From Microthrixaceae bacterium (GTDB taxonomy: Bacteria > Actinomycetota > Acidimicrobiia > Acidimicrobiales > Microtrichaceae): a stretch of DNA of 64,000 nucleotides. Of this stretch, positions 20,872 through 30,481 are shown one piece after another; the stretch's first letter is position 1; each line of letters opens with the position of its first letter. The notes under the pieces were generated by a model. The model had not been told where the DNA came from. It did not search any database and worked only from the letters and a program-made list of their open reading frames with translations. Where the stretch lies: NCBI GenBank assembly GCA_027493675.1, contig JAOSKI010000044.1:1-64000 (forward strand), given 5' to 3'. The translations under genes were made by a program, and so were the position numbers.

Positions 20872-21883
20872 GCGGCTCCCCCGCTCGAGTGCAGCGGAGC
20901 ACTCTCGGCGACACGCCACACCGGCTCCTCAGGCACCTCGGGCGGATCCGCTATGCCACAGGGCGGTTGTGGGATGCGGCCGGCGGTCTCGACGACCACT
21001 CGCACGCCCACGCGCCGGTCGCCCAGCAGCACCGCGCTCACCTCGACCGTCGTTGCACCAGCATCGGTCGCCTCTGACACCAAGGTGACCTCGCGCGGTG
21101 ACGCGAACCAGTCCCAGCCGTACAGGCGGAAACCCTCCCGGTCGGCCACCTGCGCGTGGGGTCCCCGCACGCAGACTGCGCCACGCACATTGCCGGCGAG
21201 CCTCTCGGGCGCCGGGTCGCGTCGTGCGACGGCCAGCAACGAGTCGGCACCCAGGTGGGACCAGGACACGCCTTCGGGAAACGAGATCCCCGTCGGCGCG
21301 AACCGGTGCCCTCCGGCGTGACTGGACCGCCAGAGCCGGAACCCGCCAACGGGCTGTGCTCGCAGAGCCGAGGCCACAGCGGCGTGCAACGACGTACCCG
21401 AGCCGCCACAGCAGACGTCCCGTGTGCCGTGGGTGCAGCAGAGGAAGTCCACCGTCCCCGGCGCGGGATCGTCGCGATAGGCCGAGAACCGCGCCACTGC
21501 GGCGTCGTCGGCATCGAGCAGCGCCATGCAGAGACGGACCTGTTGCTCATGCGATCCGGGTGGCAGGAGCCACTCCCGCAGCTCGAACGGTCCCACTCCG
21601 CTGTGGGCGAGCTCATGTGCCATCACCCTCACTCCGGCTGTGGGGTCGGATGGGAGGACCCCCTGGGGGCGCCAGATCCGACCGTCGGCTCCGGTCATCG
21701 TTGCCTGCGCGGTGCCACGGAGGGACCTGAACGGTTCGGCCTCGCCGATGTCGGATGGCCACGGCCCAGGGATCTCCACCACCAGCACCGCCTCCCAGTG
21801 CGGGCGGTTCCGGCGGGGTCCACGCCCTCGGCAGCATGACGCACCGCGCAACGCAGTGACATGGAAGGATCACCGGTGCTCAT
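20865..21883 (-). CDS. Suc_Fer-like (sucrase/ferredoxin-like) thioredoxin-fold protein
   Basis: About 339 residues. The segment FLCCTHGTRDVCCGGSGTSL and the later SSHAGGHRFAPTGI fit the Cys and HxGGHxFA pattern of the sucrase/ferredoxin-like family, which is related to thioredoxin-like [2Fe-2S] ferredoxins. An Fe-S role is inferred, and sucrase activity is not implied. The start ATG at 21883 (MSTGDPSMSLRCAVRH) is joined by a frame change near 21800 to HWEAVLVVEIPGPWP. Located between family A palindrome A3 and the small membrane protein. Confidence 0.8.
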
Positions 21884-21909
21884 GGCACGACCATAAGGCC
21901 TCAAGACTC

Positions 21910-21956
21910 CGTTCTGTGGGGTGTGCGTGGCAGCGCCACGCACACCCCACAGAACG
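21910..21956. repeat. Family A palindrome, copy A3
   Basis: Perfect inverted repeat with 22-bp arms (21910-21931, 21935-21956) and centre AGC. The left arm begins CGTTCTGTGGGGTGTGCG; compared with A1/A2 one T has become G, and the opposite arm shows the matching A to C change. It lies between two divergent starts (21883 minus, 22100 plus), so it cannot be an ordinary terminator for either gene. Confidence 0.94.
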
Positions 21957-22026
21957 ACCGAGGATGACGGCGACTCGGCGGCGGGGCTTCGGATGCTCCT
22001 ACGCCGATGGGGCCTTTGGCAGACTT

Positions 22027-22042
22027 GTTACCGGCCGGTAAC
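22027..22042. promoter_or_regulatory. Operator of the TetR-family regulator
   Basis: Perfect 16-bp palindrome GTTACCGGCCGGTAAC. A possible promoter (TTTGGC at 22015, 18 bases, TAACCT at 22039) overlaps it. Position 58 bases before the regulator start suggests autorepression. Confidence 0.7.
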
Positions 22043-22099
22043 CTAGTGATCACCGGTGGCGGCGCCCGGTCGAGCGGACCGCCCGGAGGAAAGACCCCC

Positions 22100-22678
22100 A
22101 TGCGACTTCCCGCAGCCGAGCGACGCGAACAACTCATCGAAGTGGCCACCTCCGTCTTCGCCGAACAGGGATTCCACACGACATCGATGAACGACGTCGC
22201 CGAGGCGGCCGGGGTGACCAAGCCGGTGCTCTACCAGCACTTCTCCTCCAAGCGGAACCTGTTCCTTGAGCTGCTGACCGACATCGGAGATCAGTTGCGT
22301 GAGCGCATCGCCAAGGCCACCGCCAGTGCGCCGGGTCCCCGCCAGCAGATCGAGGCGGGCTTCCGCGCCTACTTCGACTACATGGAGGCCAACACCGACG
22401 CATACCGGGTGCTCTTCGGTGCGGGAGTGCGCCGCGACCCCGAGTTCGCCTCGCTCACACAGGCAGTCGAGGAGTCCATCGCGGAGGCCATCGCGGAGTT
22501 GATCGTGGTGGACGGCCACCCGGCGGAGGACCGCGAGTTGATCGCCCACACGATCGTGGGGATGACCGAGGCGGCGAGCCGGTACTGGATCGCACACGAC
22601 CGCGAGCCACCCTTGGATCAGCTCTCCGAAGCCGTCGCACGCCTCGCCTGGTCCGGGCTGCGCGGCGTCACCGGCTGA
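22100..22678 (+). CDS. TetR-family transcriptional regulator
   Basis: 192 residues in one intact frame. The N-terminal helix-turn-helix reads REQLIEVATSVFAEQGFHTT, SMNDVAEAAGVTKPVLYQHF, SSKRNLFLELL, the classical TetR pattern. The C-terminal ligand-binding domain (RAYFDYMEANTDAYRVLFGA) is of the type often found in regulators of lipid metabolism. ATG 22100 is chosen over an upstream in-frame start at 22007 because GGAGGAAAG lies 7 bases before it and the HTH begins about 10 residues in. The upstream palindrome is the probable operator. It is followed 27 bases later by ppa. Confidence 0.92.
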   Translation: MRLPAAERREQLIEVATSVFAEQGFHTTSMNDVAEAAGVTKPVLYQHFSSKRNLFLELLTDIGDQLRERIAKATASAPGPRQQIEAGFRAYFDYMEANTDAYRVLFGAGVRRDPEFASLTQAVEESIAEAIAELIVVDGHPAEDRELIAHTIVGMTEAASRYWIAHDREPPLDQLSEAVARLAWSGLRGVTG

Positions 22679-22692
22679 TTCCTATGCCCCTG

Positions 22693-22698
22693 TAGCCT
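22693..22698 (+). promoter_or_regulatory. Predicted leaderless -10 box of ppa
   Basis: TAGCCT ends 7 bases before the ppa ATG at 22706, suggesting a separate promoter with little or no leader. Confidence 0.4.
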
Positions 22699-22705
22699 CG
22701 GCCGG

Positions 22706-23193
22706 ATGAGCAGCGAGATCTTCGAGGTCGTGGTCGAGATCCCCCAGGGGTCGCGCAACAAGTACGAGATCGACCACGACTCAGGCGAGATCTGGCTGGA
22801 TCGGCACCTGTTCGCGGCGACGGTGTACCCCGCCGAGTACGGCTTCTTCCCCACACCCTCGCGGAGGACGGCGATCCGCTCGACGCCCTGGTGCTGCTCG
22901 AGGACCCGACGTTCCCAGGGTGTCACATCAAGGCGCGTCCGGTGGCGGTGCTGGAGATGACCGACGAGGCCGGACGTGACCTCAAGGTGCTGTGCGTCCC
23001 CGCCGGCGATCCCCGTTGGGAGCACATCTGTGACCTCGGCGACGTGGACGAGTTCCTGTTGGCCGAGGTCCGGCACTTCTTCACCGTCTACAAGGACCTG
23101 GAACCGGGCAAGGCGAGCACGCTCGGCGGCTGGTCCGGGCGCGACGACGCAGTTGCGGCCATCGTCGACGCCAAGCACCGCTACACCGCCTGA
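22706..23193 (+). CDS. ppa: Inorganic pyrophosphatase (class I)
   Basis: Cytoplasmic Mg-dependent enzyme hydrolysing pyrophosphate to two phosphates, pulling biosynthetic reactions forward. MSSEIFEVVVEIPQGSRNKYE and YPAEYGFFPHTLAEDGDPLD contain the family signature EDGDPLDALVL with metal-binding Asp residues. HFFTVYKDLEPGK follows near the C-terminus. About 163 residues, as usual. One frame change near 22850 lies just before the signature. Confidence 0.95.
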
Positions 23194-23208
23194 CCCACTC
23201 CGGGGGAC

Positions 23209-24192
23209 TCACCTCGGCAGGCGTGGCACCACCACCTCGACGTCCATCTCGCGGATACGTGCCTCGCGCGACACCACCGCGGCGTGTGAGCTCTGGTCGG
23301 CGTCGGTGAGGTTTCGGCCGGTGAGGCTGCGCGGCCACAGGCGATCGTGCAACACCACCGACAGCTCGTTCGCGTACAGGTACGCCATCCCCAGCATGTA
23401 CGCCCACGACAGCAGGCCGAACATGACCACGAACACCCCGTAGGTGTCCGAGGACTGCAACACGTAGCGGTTGACGAACCACGTCCCGAGCAGCTGCAGC
23501 GCCAACCAGAGCACGCCGGTTGCGACCGCACCGGGTAGCTGGGCCCGCACCGGCACCGTGCGCACGCACAGCAGGGCGTGCAGCCCCAGGTAGCACAACC
23601 CACCGGCGAGCACGGGCAGCAGATAGCCCAGCGCTCGCTGCAACAGCGGCAGGTCGGCGTCACCGAAGATCCATGCGGATGCCCCGGTGAGCACCAGGCA
23701 ACCTCCGATCAGCAAGGCCCCAGGGATGGCGCGCAGCCTGCGGATTATCCACGGCGGACGGTCGAACCGAGGCACACCCCACACGTCGTTCAGCGCCTCC
23801 TGCAGCATCTCCAGCAGCCCGAGCCCTGTCCACAACGACAGCAGCACCGCCCCCACGACGACTATCACATCGGCCTCCGTTGACGGCTCGGTGCTCGCGA
23901 TCTGCGCACCGACAACAGGCACCGCTGCCAACGTGGAGTCGATCAGCTCATCGCGCAGTTCGGGGTTGTCATCGAGCAGCAAACCCACAGCACCGACGAA
24001 CGCGAGCATCAGGGGGAACACCGAGAAGAACCCCCGGTACGACAACAACGTCGCGAGCTGTCCACCGCGGTCCTCGCCGTACTTCCTGAGCACTGCGTGG
24101 ATCGCCGCCACCGGCGGGATGCGGCGCTGGAACGAGTCGACGCGGTCGAGGGTTCGGTCGACGATGTTGGGGCGCTCCTGTTGCTCCTCCAC
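23209..24192 (-). CDS. YihY/BrkB-family membrane protein
   Basis: About 327 residues in one frame with six hydrophobic segments. Family landmarks include RGGQLATLLSYRGFFSVFPL, LLDDNPELRDELIDST, and MLQEALNDVWGVPR. It was once annotated as ribonuclease BN, but the family is integral membrane protein of unknown transport function. The C-terminal tail is polar. The reading frame stays open well upstream, over the next gene; GTG 24192 (VEEQQERPNIVDR) is chosen as the start because the family sequence begins soon after. Convergent with ppa. Confidence 0.82.
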   Translation of the reverse strand: MEEQQERPNIVDRTLDRVDSFQRRIPPVAAIHAVLRKYGEDRGGQLATLLSYRGFFSVFPLMLAFVGAVGLLLDDNPELRDELIDSTLAAVPVVGAQIASTEPSTEADVIVVVGAVLLSLWTGLGLLEMLQEALNDVWGVPRFDRPPWIIRRLRAIPGALLIGGCLVLTGASAWIFGDADLPLLQRALGYLLPVLAGGLCYLGLHALLCVRTVPVRAQLPGAVATGVLWLALQLLGTWFVNRYVLQSSDTYGVFVVMFGLLSWAYMLGMAYLYANELSVVLHDRLWPRSLTGRNLTDADQSSHAAVVSREARIREMDVEVVVPRLPR

Positions 24193-24315
24193 GTCGTCGA
24201 GTCTGCCCGGTTGCGGAGTCGAACACGACCACCTGCGGGGGTCGTCCCGCCTCACCGTGCTCCCGACGCGATCTCCGGACCCGCCGCAGCACATCATGGG
24301 TAGGCTCCGGCTCCC

Positions 24316-25377
24316 ATGGACTCGAGATCCTCGATGCCCGAGCTCGGCTGCTACCTGATGGCGGGGGCCGCCGCGGATCCGGCGGAGGTCACCTCCGAGG
24401 CGCGGCGCGCCGACGAGCTTGGCTTCGGAACCGCATTCGTCTCGGAGCGATTCGGGGTCAAGGACGCGATCGCGCTCAGCGCTGCAGCCATCGCCTCGAC
24501 CGAGAGGATCGAGATCGCCACCGCGGCGACCAACCACAGCACACGTCACCCACTGGTGACAGCGGGCGCCGCCATGACGCTGCACCGCATGAGCCGGGGT
24601 CGCTTCACACTCGGGCTGGGGCGGGGCGTCGAGGCTGTGTTCGACCTTGCAGGGATACCACGCATCACCACCGCCCAGATGGAGGACTTCGCGGGCGTCA
24701 TGCGCCGCCTCTGGCACGGCGGGATGGTCGCCGGCCACGACGGCCCGGCCGGGTCGTGGCCGCTGCTGCACCTCTCGAACCCTGGTGCCGGGGCATCGTT
24801 CGACGACGACATCCCCATGCTTCTGGTTGCGTTCGGACCCAACAGCCTGGCCCTCGGTGGCCGCTGCTTCGACGCGGTCGTGCTGCACACGTTCTTCACC
24901 GACGAGACCACCGCACGTGCCGTTGAGAGGGTACGTCGTGCCGCAACCGAGGCCGGCCGTGACCCCGACTCGGTGAAGGTGTGGTCCTGTTACGCCACGA
25001 TCGGCGACCACCTGCCTGAGGAGGACCGCCTGCGCAAGACCGTCGGGCGCATGGCCACCTACCTCCAGGGCTACGGCGACCTCCTGGTGCGCACCAACGG
25101 GTGGGATCCCGCTCTGCTGGAGCGCTTCCGGGCGGATGCGACCGTGGGCGGCTTCCTCTCGGCGATCGACGCCACCGCGACCGTCGAGCAGCTCCAGGCG
25201 ATCGCGGCGGTGGTTCCCGAGGAGTGGCTCACGGCGGCCGCCACGGGAAGCCCGCGCGAGTGCGCTGCCGCGGTGACCAGGCAGTTCGACCTGGGCGTCG
25301 ACGGCGTCATCATGCACGGCTGCACACCGACGGAGCTGGAACCGGTGGTCGTCGAGTACCGCAGGTCGGCCGTCTGA
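24316..25377 (+). CDS. F420-dependent LLM-class oxidoreductase
   Basis: Intact 353-residue member of the bacterial luciferase-like monooxygenase superfamily, of the F420-using actinobacterial branch. Features include ELGFGTAFVSERFGVKDAI, IEIATAATNHSTRHPLVTA, MSRGRFTLGLGRGV and LGVDGVIMHGCTP, consistent with a TIM barrel binding the deazaflavin. Substrate unknown. TAGGCT lies 9 bases upstream of the ATG. Palindrome B1 follows its stop. Confidence 0.88.
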   Translation: MDSRSSMPELGCYLMAGAAADPAEVTSEARRADELGFGTAFVSERFGVKDAIALSAAAIASTERIEIATAATNHSTRHPLVTAGAAMTLHRMSRGRFTLGLGRGVEAVFDLAGIPRITTAQMEDFAGVMRRLWHGGMVAGHDGPAGSWPLLHLSNPGAGASFDDDIPMLLVAFGPNSLALGGRCFDAVVLHTFFTDETTARAVERVRRAATEAGRDPDSVKVWSCYATIGDHLPEEDRLRKTVGRMATYLQGYGDLLVRTNGWDPALLERFRADATVGGFLSAIDATATVEQLQAIAAVVPEEWLTAAATGSPRECAAAVTRQFDLGVDGVIMHGCTPTELEPVVVEYRRSAV

Positions 25378-25402
25378 CCCACCCCACCCCGGCCACCCCA
25401 GG

Positions 25403-25453
25403 CGAACTGAATGGCCTCAGCCACCGGACCGGTGGCTGAGGCCATTCAGTTGG
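25403..25453. repeat. Family B palindrome, copy B1
   Basis: 51-bp element; arms 25405-25427 and 25429-25451 are perfectly complementary around one central base. The left arm begins CGAACTGAATGGCCTCAGC. It lies in a convergent gap between two LLM-class genes and could terminate both, although no T-run follows. Other copies are at 31516, 54618 and 58770. Confidence 0.92.
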
Positions 25454-25469
25454 CGAGTGAGCGAGGGTG

Positions 25470-26345
25470 CTACAGGTCGCGGGTGGGCGCGATGACCCGC
25501 TCACCGAACTCGGCGATGGCTTCGGCGGGATCCGGGGCGAGTGCGAACAGGAAACCGGGAACCCCGATGCGGTCGACTCCACGTGCAGCCAGCTTCTCCA
25601 CCGCCGCCATCGGTTCGTCACCCCACACGCCGGGGTGCGTCGAGGTGATCTCGATCCGATCTGGGTCCCGCCCCGCTTCGTCGGCCGAGGCCCGCATCAC
25701 CTCGAGCAGCTCCGACAGGCTTCCCTCGGCGGGGAAGAACCCGTCGCCCAACCGGCCCGCTCGACGCGCGGCGGCCTCGGTGTGACCACCTATGTGGATC
25801 GGCACCCCGTCACCGACCGGCTTCGGGTTCACCGACACCCCGGTGAAGTCGACGAACTCACCGTGGTACTCGGCGTGATCGCCGGCCCACACGGCGCGCA
25901 TGGCTTCGATGTGCTCGTCGGTACGGAGTCCACGACCGCCGAACGGCACGCCGAGTGCGTCGAACTCCTCGCGCAGCCAGCCGATCCCGACCCCCAGCTC
26001 CAGTCGGCCACCGCTCAGGTCGTCCAGAGTGGCGAGCTCCTTCGCGAGCACCAGGGGATTGCGCTGGGGAAGGATGAGGATGCCCGTGGCGAGCCGGAGC
26101 CGTTCGGTGTGCGCGGCCACCCATGTGAGCCAGATGAGAGGATCAGGCAGCGCCGTGTCTGCCTGCATGGCCATCCTGCCCGACTGGTCGTAGGGGTACC
26201 TCGACTCGTACCCGTCGGGGAACACGGTGTGCTCCACGGTCCAGACCGATTCGAACCCGGCGGCCTCCGCGGCCCGGCCCATGTCGATCGCTCCTTGCGG
26301 AGAGGCGAATCCGAGGATGTTGGCGAAGAGGAGCCCGTAGCGCAT
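25470..26345 (-). CDS. F420-dependent LLM-class oxidoreductase
   Basis: Intact 291-residue luciferase-like protein. MRYGLLFANILGFASPQGAI, AAGFESVWTVEHTVFPDGYE, RLATGILILPQRNPLVLAKE and GRLELGVGIGWLREEFDALG are strongly typical of F420-dependent oxidoreductases of the TIGR03619 type. PIHIGGHTEAAARRAGRLGD near residue 180 is the usual glycine loop. It is convergent with another LLM-class gene but is not a close duplicate. Substrate unknown. Confidence 0.9.
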   Translation of the reverse strand: MRYGLLFANILGFASPQGAIDMGRAAEAAGFESVWTVEHTVFPDGYESRYPYDQSGRMAMQADTALPDPLIWLTWVAAHTERLRLATGILILPQRNPLVLAKELATLDDLSGGRLELGVGIGWLREEFDALGVPFGGRGLRTDEHIEAMRAVWAGDHAEYHGEFVDFTGVSVNPKPVGDGVPIHIGGHTEAAARRAGRLGDGFFPAEGSLSELLEVMRASADEAGRDPDRIEITSTHPGVWGDEPMAAVEKLAARGVDRIGVPGFLFALAPDPAEAIAEFGERVIAPTRDL

Positions 26346-26423
26346 GACCGGACCGTAGCCCGTGGCCGGCCGGCCGTTGCGGTCGGGGCTGCGTGGTTCC
26401 TGGGGCCGCGGTCCCGGGACCGG

Positions 26424-27044
26424 TCAGCCGAGGCAGACATCCAGGAAGGCACCGAAGGCGACCGGATCCGCCTTCACGTGCAGGCGACCCTGGTCGTCGC
26501 GCCCGATGGTCAATGCCGGACAGAAGAAGTCGCCCTTCGAGGTGAAGAAGTGAGGGGACCCCACCACCCCACGCGATCTGCCGAGCTCGTAGTCGGCGGT
26601 CACCACCTCCCGGTGTGATTCGTGATCCGCCGGATCGAAGGTGACCGAATGGCGCTGGGCGACCGCCGCGAGCACCTCCGGATCGGAGATGTCCGTGCCG
26701 TGGTTGAACAGCAGCCGTCGCAGCTCCAGGCTGATCGCCTCTCCCGTGGGCTCGTCCACGCCGTAGCCCGCGGCTGCGAGCGCCATCGCGGGCAACGACG
26801 TCCGGGGGAACGAGGCCTGCTCGAACCCCTCGAAGTAGTCACGATCGAGCTGAGGACGGATCTCGTCGATCTCCTCGGCGATGAAGCCAGGGTCCATCGG
26901 CTTGCCGTTGACGATCTCAAGGGGCCACGCGTGCACGCGCAGGTGCACGTCCAAGCGGCCGCGCTCAGCGCGCGCCTCCACGAACCGTGCAAGCCCGATG
27001 TGGGTGAACGGACAGCCAACGTCAGCAAACACCTCGACAGCCAT
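26424..27044 (-). CDS. DsbA-family thioredoxin-fold protein (2-hydroxychromene isomerase-like)
   Basis: Intact 206-residue protein. The N-terminus MAVEVFADVGCPFTHIGLAR carries a CPFT motif in place of CxxC, so a single Cys remains and disulfide exchange is doubtful. FFTSKGDFFCPALTIGRDD near residue 165 is the cis-Pro region of DsbA-like proteins (GVVGSPHFF). The lack of a signal peptide suggests a cytoplasmic enzyme resembling 2-hydroxychromene-2-carboxylate isomerase/FrnE rather than an exported oxidase. Confidence 0.8.
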   Translation of the reverse strand: MAVEVFADVGCPFTHIGLARFVEARAERGRLDVHLRVHAWPLEIVNGKPMDPGFIAEEIDEIRPQLDRDYFEGFEQASFPRTSLPAMALAAAGYGVDEPTGEAISLELRRLLFNHGTDISDPEVLAAVAQRHSVTFDPADHESHREVVTADYELGRSRGVVGSPHFFTSKGDFFCPALTIGRDDQGRLHVKADPVAFGAFLDVCLG

Positions 27045-27127
27045 GACCCCTTTCTACCTCAGAGGGCCGTCGGTCGACCCAACGGGCCTCGCCGGCCCGC
27101 GCCGACGGCCGTGTCGGGCCCAGTGGG

Positions 27128-27133
27128 TACCGT
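27128..27133 (+). promoter_or_regulatory. Predicted leaderless -10 box of the DinG-like gene
   Basis: TACCGT ends 6 bases before the ATG at 27140, with no ribosome-binding site between. Confidence 0.4.
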
Positions 27134-27139
27134 TGCACG

Positions 27140-29184
27140 ATGAGCGGAACCGTCGGGAGCGACACGATCACGCCGGCCGCCGCATCACAACGGTTGCTCG
27201 ACCGCCTGACCGCGGCGCTGCCCGGGGGCGGCGAGGCGCGTGAAGGCCAACGTGAGATGGCGGCGCTTGTGGCCGATGCGCTCGCAGACAACGGACGCGT
27301 GGCCGTGCGTGCCGGCACCGGCACGGGCAAGAGCCTCGCGGTGCTGGCGGCGGTGGCGACCTCGGGCCGCCGCACCGTGATCGCAACGGCCACCAAGGCT
27401 CTCCAGGATCAGTACGCCGACAAGGAGCTGCCGTTCGTCGAGGAGCACCACGGGCTGCAGTGGGCGGTGCTCAAGGGCCGCTCCAACTACGTGTGCCTGG
27501 CGCGCATCGAGGACTCCCGCCGACTCATCTCGGGCGAACCGGCACCCGCGGCACAGGACGCCCTCTTCGACACGACATCGGTCGCCGGTGGGGTGGAGCC
27601 CGGGAACCTGGCCGAGGCGCAGATCGACCAGGTCGCCGAGGTGATGGACTGGCTCGATCGCACCAGCGTCGGAGATCTCTCCGAGCTGCCCTTCGAGTTG
27701 GACTGGCGCACCGCCTCGTGGGTGTCCACCGGGCCCGACGGTTGTCCCGGCGCGGAGCGCTGCGCCCACGGACGTGACTGCTTCGCCGAAGCAGCCATCC
27801 AGACCGCCAGGGAGTCAACTGTGGTGCTGGTCAACACGGCCCTCCTGGGTGCCGACCTGTCGCTCGGGGGTGCGTTGCTGGGCGACGCCGAGGCATACGT
27901 GATCGACGAGGCACACGAGGCCGAGGACATCCTCGCGGCCGCATTCGGAGCGGAGCTCGGCGGCGACCACCTGCTGACCCTCGAGCGCAACATGGCGTGG
28001 GGGTGAGCGGGTGCGACGAGTTGCGCTCCGATCTCCGCCGGTGCGCAGCGATCCTGGAGCGGACTCTCACCGAGCACGCGGAGGAGGTGTTCCGTGACGG
28101 CTTTCCCGCAGACGGCGACATCGCCGTGATCGTGTCGAGGGCACGATCGGCTGTCACCGACGCCCGCTCACTGGCCACCAGGGAGCTCGACCGCCTCGGG
28201 TCGACCGGCAGCGGCGACCGGGACCCGGCGAAGGCCAGAGCGGAGTCGGCGCGTCGTAACGCGGATCAGCTCGCGGTGGTGATCGACAGGCTCACCGACG
28301 ACGGCGACGGCGACGCCATCTGGGTGGACGAACAAGGGCCGACCATGAGGAGGGTACCGATCGACGTCGGCGGAGTGCTGGCGGACACGGCGTGGGATGG
28401 ACACGCCGTGGTGCTCACGTCCGCGACGGTCTCCGAAGCCGATTATGCTCAGGCTCGGCCTCGGCGGTGGCGCGGGCTTCCACGATGTCGGCAGTCCGTT
28501 CGACCATCGGGCAGCCGCGATGCTCTACGTACCGGAGCTGTTGGGCTCCCATGCGCAGCGCGACCGCACTCCCAACCACGCCGATTGGTTCGACGAGGCC
28601 TGGGCGGAGGCAGCCGGGCTGATCGACGCGGCCGAGGGACGCACGTTGTTCCTGTGCACCTCCATTCGCAACGCCCGCGAGTTCGCGGCCCTCGCCCGCG
28701 ACCGGCTCGACTGGCCGGTGCTGCTGCAGGGGGAGCTCCCCAAGGCGAAGCTGCTGGCCGAGTTCGCGCAGGACCAGCACGCGATCGCCTTCGGCACCAT
28801 GGGGCTCTGGCAGGGCGTGGACGTGGCCGGACCGTCGCTGAGCTGCGTGATCATCGACAAGCTGCCGTTCCCCCGGCCCGACGACCCGCTGTGGCAGGCG
28901 CGCTCCGACGCCGCGCGCCGCCGGCTGTTGATGGCCGGTGCCCCGGAGTCCGACGCCGGCTACCGGGCGTTCCTCGAGGTCCAGGTCCCCCGTGCAGCAT
29001 CGTTGTTGGCACAGGGTGCGGGTCGGCTGATCCGCCGCGCCGGTGACCGTGGCCTGGTCGCGGTGCTCGATCCCCGCCTCGCAGAGAAGGCGTACCGCAG
29101 GCAGATCCTCGACGAGCTGCCCCCATGCGTCGCACCCGAACCCGATCCGACGCGATCGACCACCTGCGTGCGGCCATCGCGTGA
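27140..29184 (+). CDS. DinG/YoaA-like XPD-family ATP-dependent helicase
   Basis: 5'-3' superfamily 2 helicase for unusual DNA structures or repair intermediates. It has REGQREMAALVADAL, Walker A VRAGTGTGKSLAVLAA, the DEAH box AYVIDEAHEAED, and the motif V/VI region GTMGLWQGVDV and LAQGAGRLIRR. Four Cys (YVCLAR, GCPGAERC, RDCFAEA) sit between the P-loop and the DEAH box where XPD-type helicases hold an Fe-S cluster. Frame changes lie near 28000, 28455 and 29122; the corrected C-terminus ends SDAIDHLRAAIA at 29184. Confidence 0.9.
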
Positions 29185-29308
29185 CCGATCGCAGCGGTGC
29201 AGGTCGACCGTGCTCGCCTGTCCCCCGCATGCCCGCTCCGCACACACAGGACCGGCATGGCCCGGACCGGGCACGACCACCCGCGACTCCCCCGGATAGG
29301 TGATACTC

Positions 29309-30378
29309 ATGTCGATCATGAAGCAGGTCCTGCTCACCGCACTGGCCATCCTGATCCCGGCCGCTGTGGGATGCGCCGACGATCAGGGTGACCCAGCATC
29401 GCAGGACCGCAGGGCCCCTGAAGGAGGCGAGATGACCGATCCCACCGCGGGCCCCCAAGGCACCGGAACGGCCGATGCGAACGGGCACGGCCAGGGCAGG
29501 CACCACAGCAGCGGGCACGGCCGGGGCGGCCTCGCCGCGGCAGCATCCGATTACGACTCACTCCGGGACAGGCGACGGCACCTTCACGATGCGCACCGAG
29601 ACCTTCACCGATTCGTCACGCCCCACCTCCTCGGAGATCCCACGGCGCGAGCTGGTGACCGACATCTACGTGCCGGGCGGCGATGGGCCGTTCCCGCTTG
29701 TCATGCACGCCCACGGGATGAACGGCACCTCGGCGAAGTTCTCCCAGCTGCTGAGCCACTGGGCGGCAGGCCGGGTACCTGGTCGTTGCACCCAACTTCC
29801 CTCGCACCAACGGCGACCTCCCCGAGGACCAGCGCGACCTGGCCGACTACCTCAACCAGCCCGACGACGTCCGCTTCGCCCTCGACCGGGTGCTCGAGAT
29901 GAACGAACCCGGGGGTGGACTCACCGGGCTCATATCGAGCGACCACATGGGGATCTCTGGTCTGTCGCTCGGTGGAGCCACCACCTATCCCCTGCTGTTC
30001 AACTCGTGCTGCCGCGACGAGCGCTACGTCTCGGGGATCCTCATGTCAGCGCTCGAACTGCCCTTCGCGGACCATCCCTACGACTACTCGCGGCGCATTC
30101 CGATCCTCGCGTTCGCAGGCACCGACGACGACGTGATCCCCTACGAGCTCCAGCAGGAGACCCTCACCCGGCTGGCCGGCCCGAAGTGGAACGTGACGCT
30201 CCCGGGCGGGCAGCACTCCCAGCCCTTCGAGAACAATCCGTCACCTCAGGACGAGCTCGTGTCGGCCGCCACTGTCGACTTCTGGGACCTGACGCTGCGC
30301 GGCGACGAGGCGGCCGCCGAGCGCCTGGTCGCACACACGACAGTGGAAGGCCTCTCCTTCGTCGACGTGACACCGTGA
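29309..30378 (+). CDS. Alpha/beta-hydrolase (dienelactone hydrolase/PAF-acetylhydrolase-like) lipoprotein
   Basis: MSIMKQVLLTALAILIPAAV followed by GCADD is a lipoprotein signal with lipobox AVGC. A low-complexity His/Gly linker follows. Across frame changes near 29540 and 29770 the catalytic domain reads DGPFPLVMHAHGMNGTSAKF, MGISGLSLGGATTYPLLF (nucleophile GLSLG), FAGTDDDVIPYE (acid) and GGQHSQPF (catalytic His). It is therefore a surface-anchored esterase or lipase-like enzyme of unknown substrate. Confidence 0.8.
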
Positions 30379-30440
30379 CCTCCGGCGTGTGGCTCGACCC
30401 GGCACCTTCGTGGCCGGAGCAACCCGCGACAGCCACAGGC

Positions 30441-30463
30441 CGAGTTAGGGATTCCCTAACTCG
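30441..30463. promoter_or_regulatory. 23-bp palindrome, possible operator
   Basis: CGAGTTAGGGA, one base, TCCCTAACTCG: perfect 11-bp arms. It lies just upstream of a TAGCAT box (30469-30474) and would cover the -35 region of the next gene. A role as terminator for the hydrolase is possible but there is no T-run. Confidence 0.55.
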
Positions 30464-30468
30464 CCGAC

Positions 30469-30474
30469 TAGCAT
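30469..30474 (+). promoter_or_regulatory. Predicted leaderless -10 box
   Basis: TAGCAT ends 7 bases before a GTG at 30482. The box abuts the 30441-30463 palindrome. Confidence 0.4.
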
Positions 30475-30481
30475 CCGGTCC

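Noticed and set aside
21910..21956. Palindrome A3 as a rho-independent terminator
   Set aside because: It lies between two divergent start sites and no T-run follows.
23209..25317. A long minus-strand frame extending YihY by about 370 residues
   Set aside because: The extension lies antisense to the intact LLM oxidoreductase gene and has no family features; it is a G+C-rich shadow frame.
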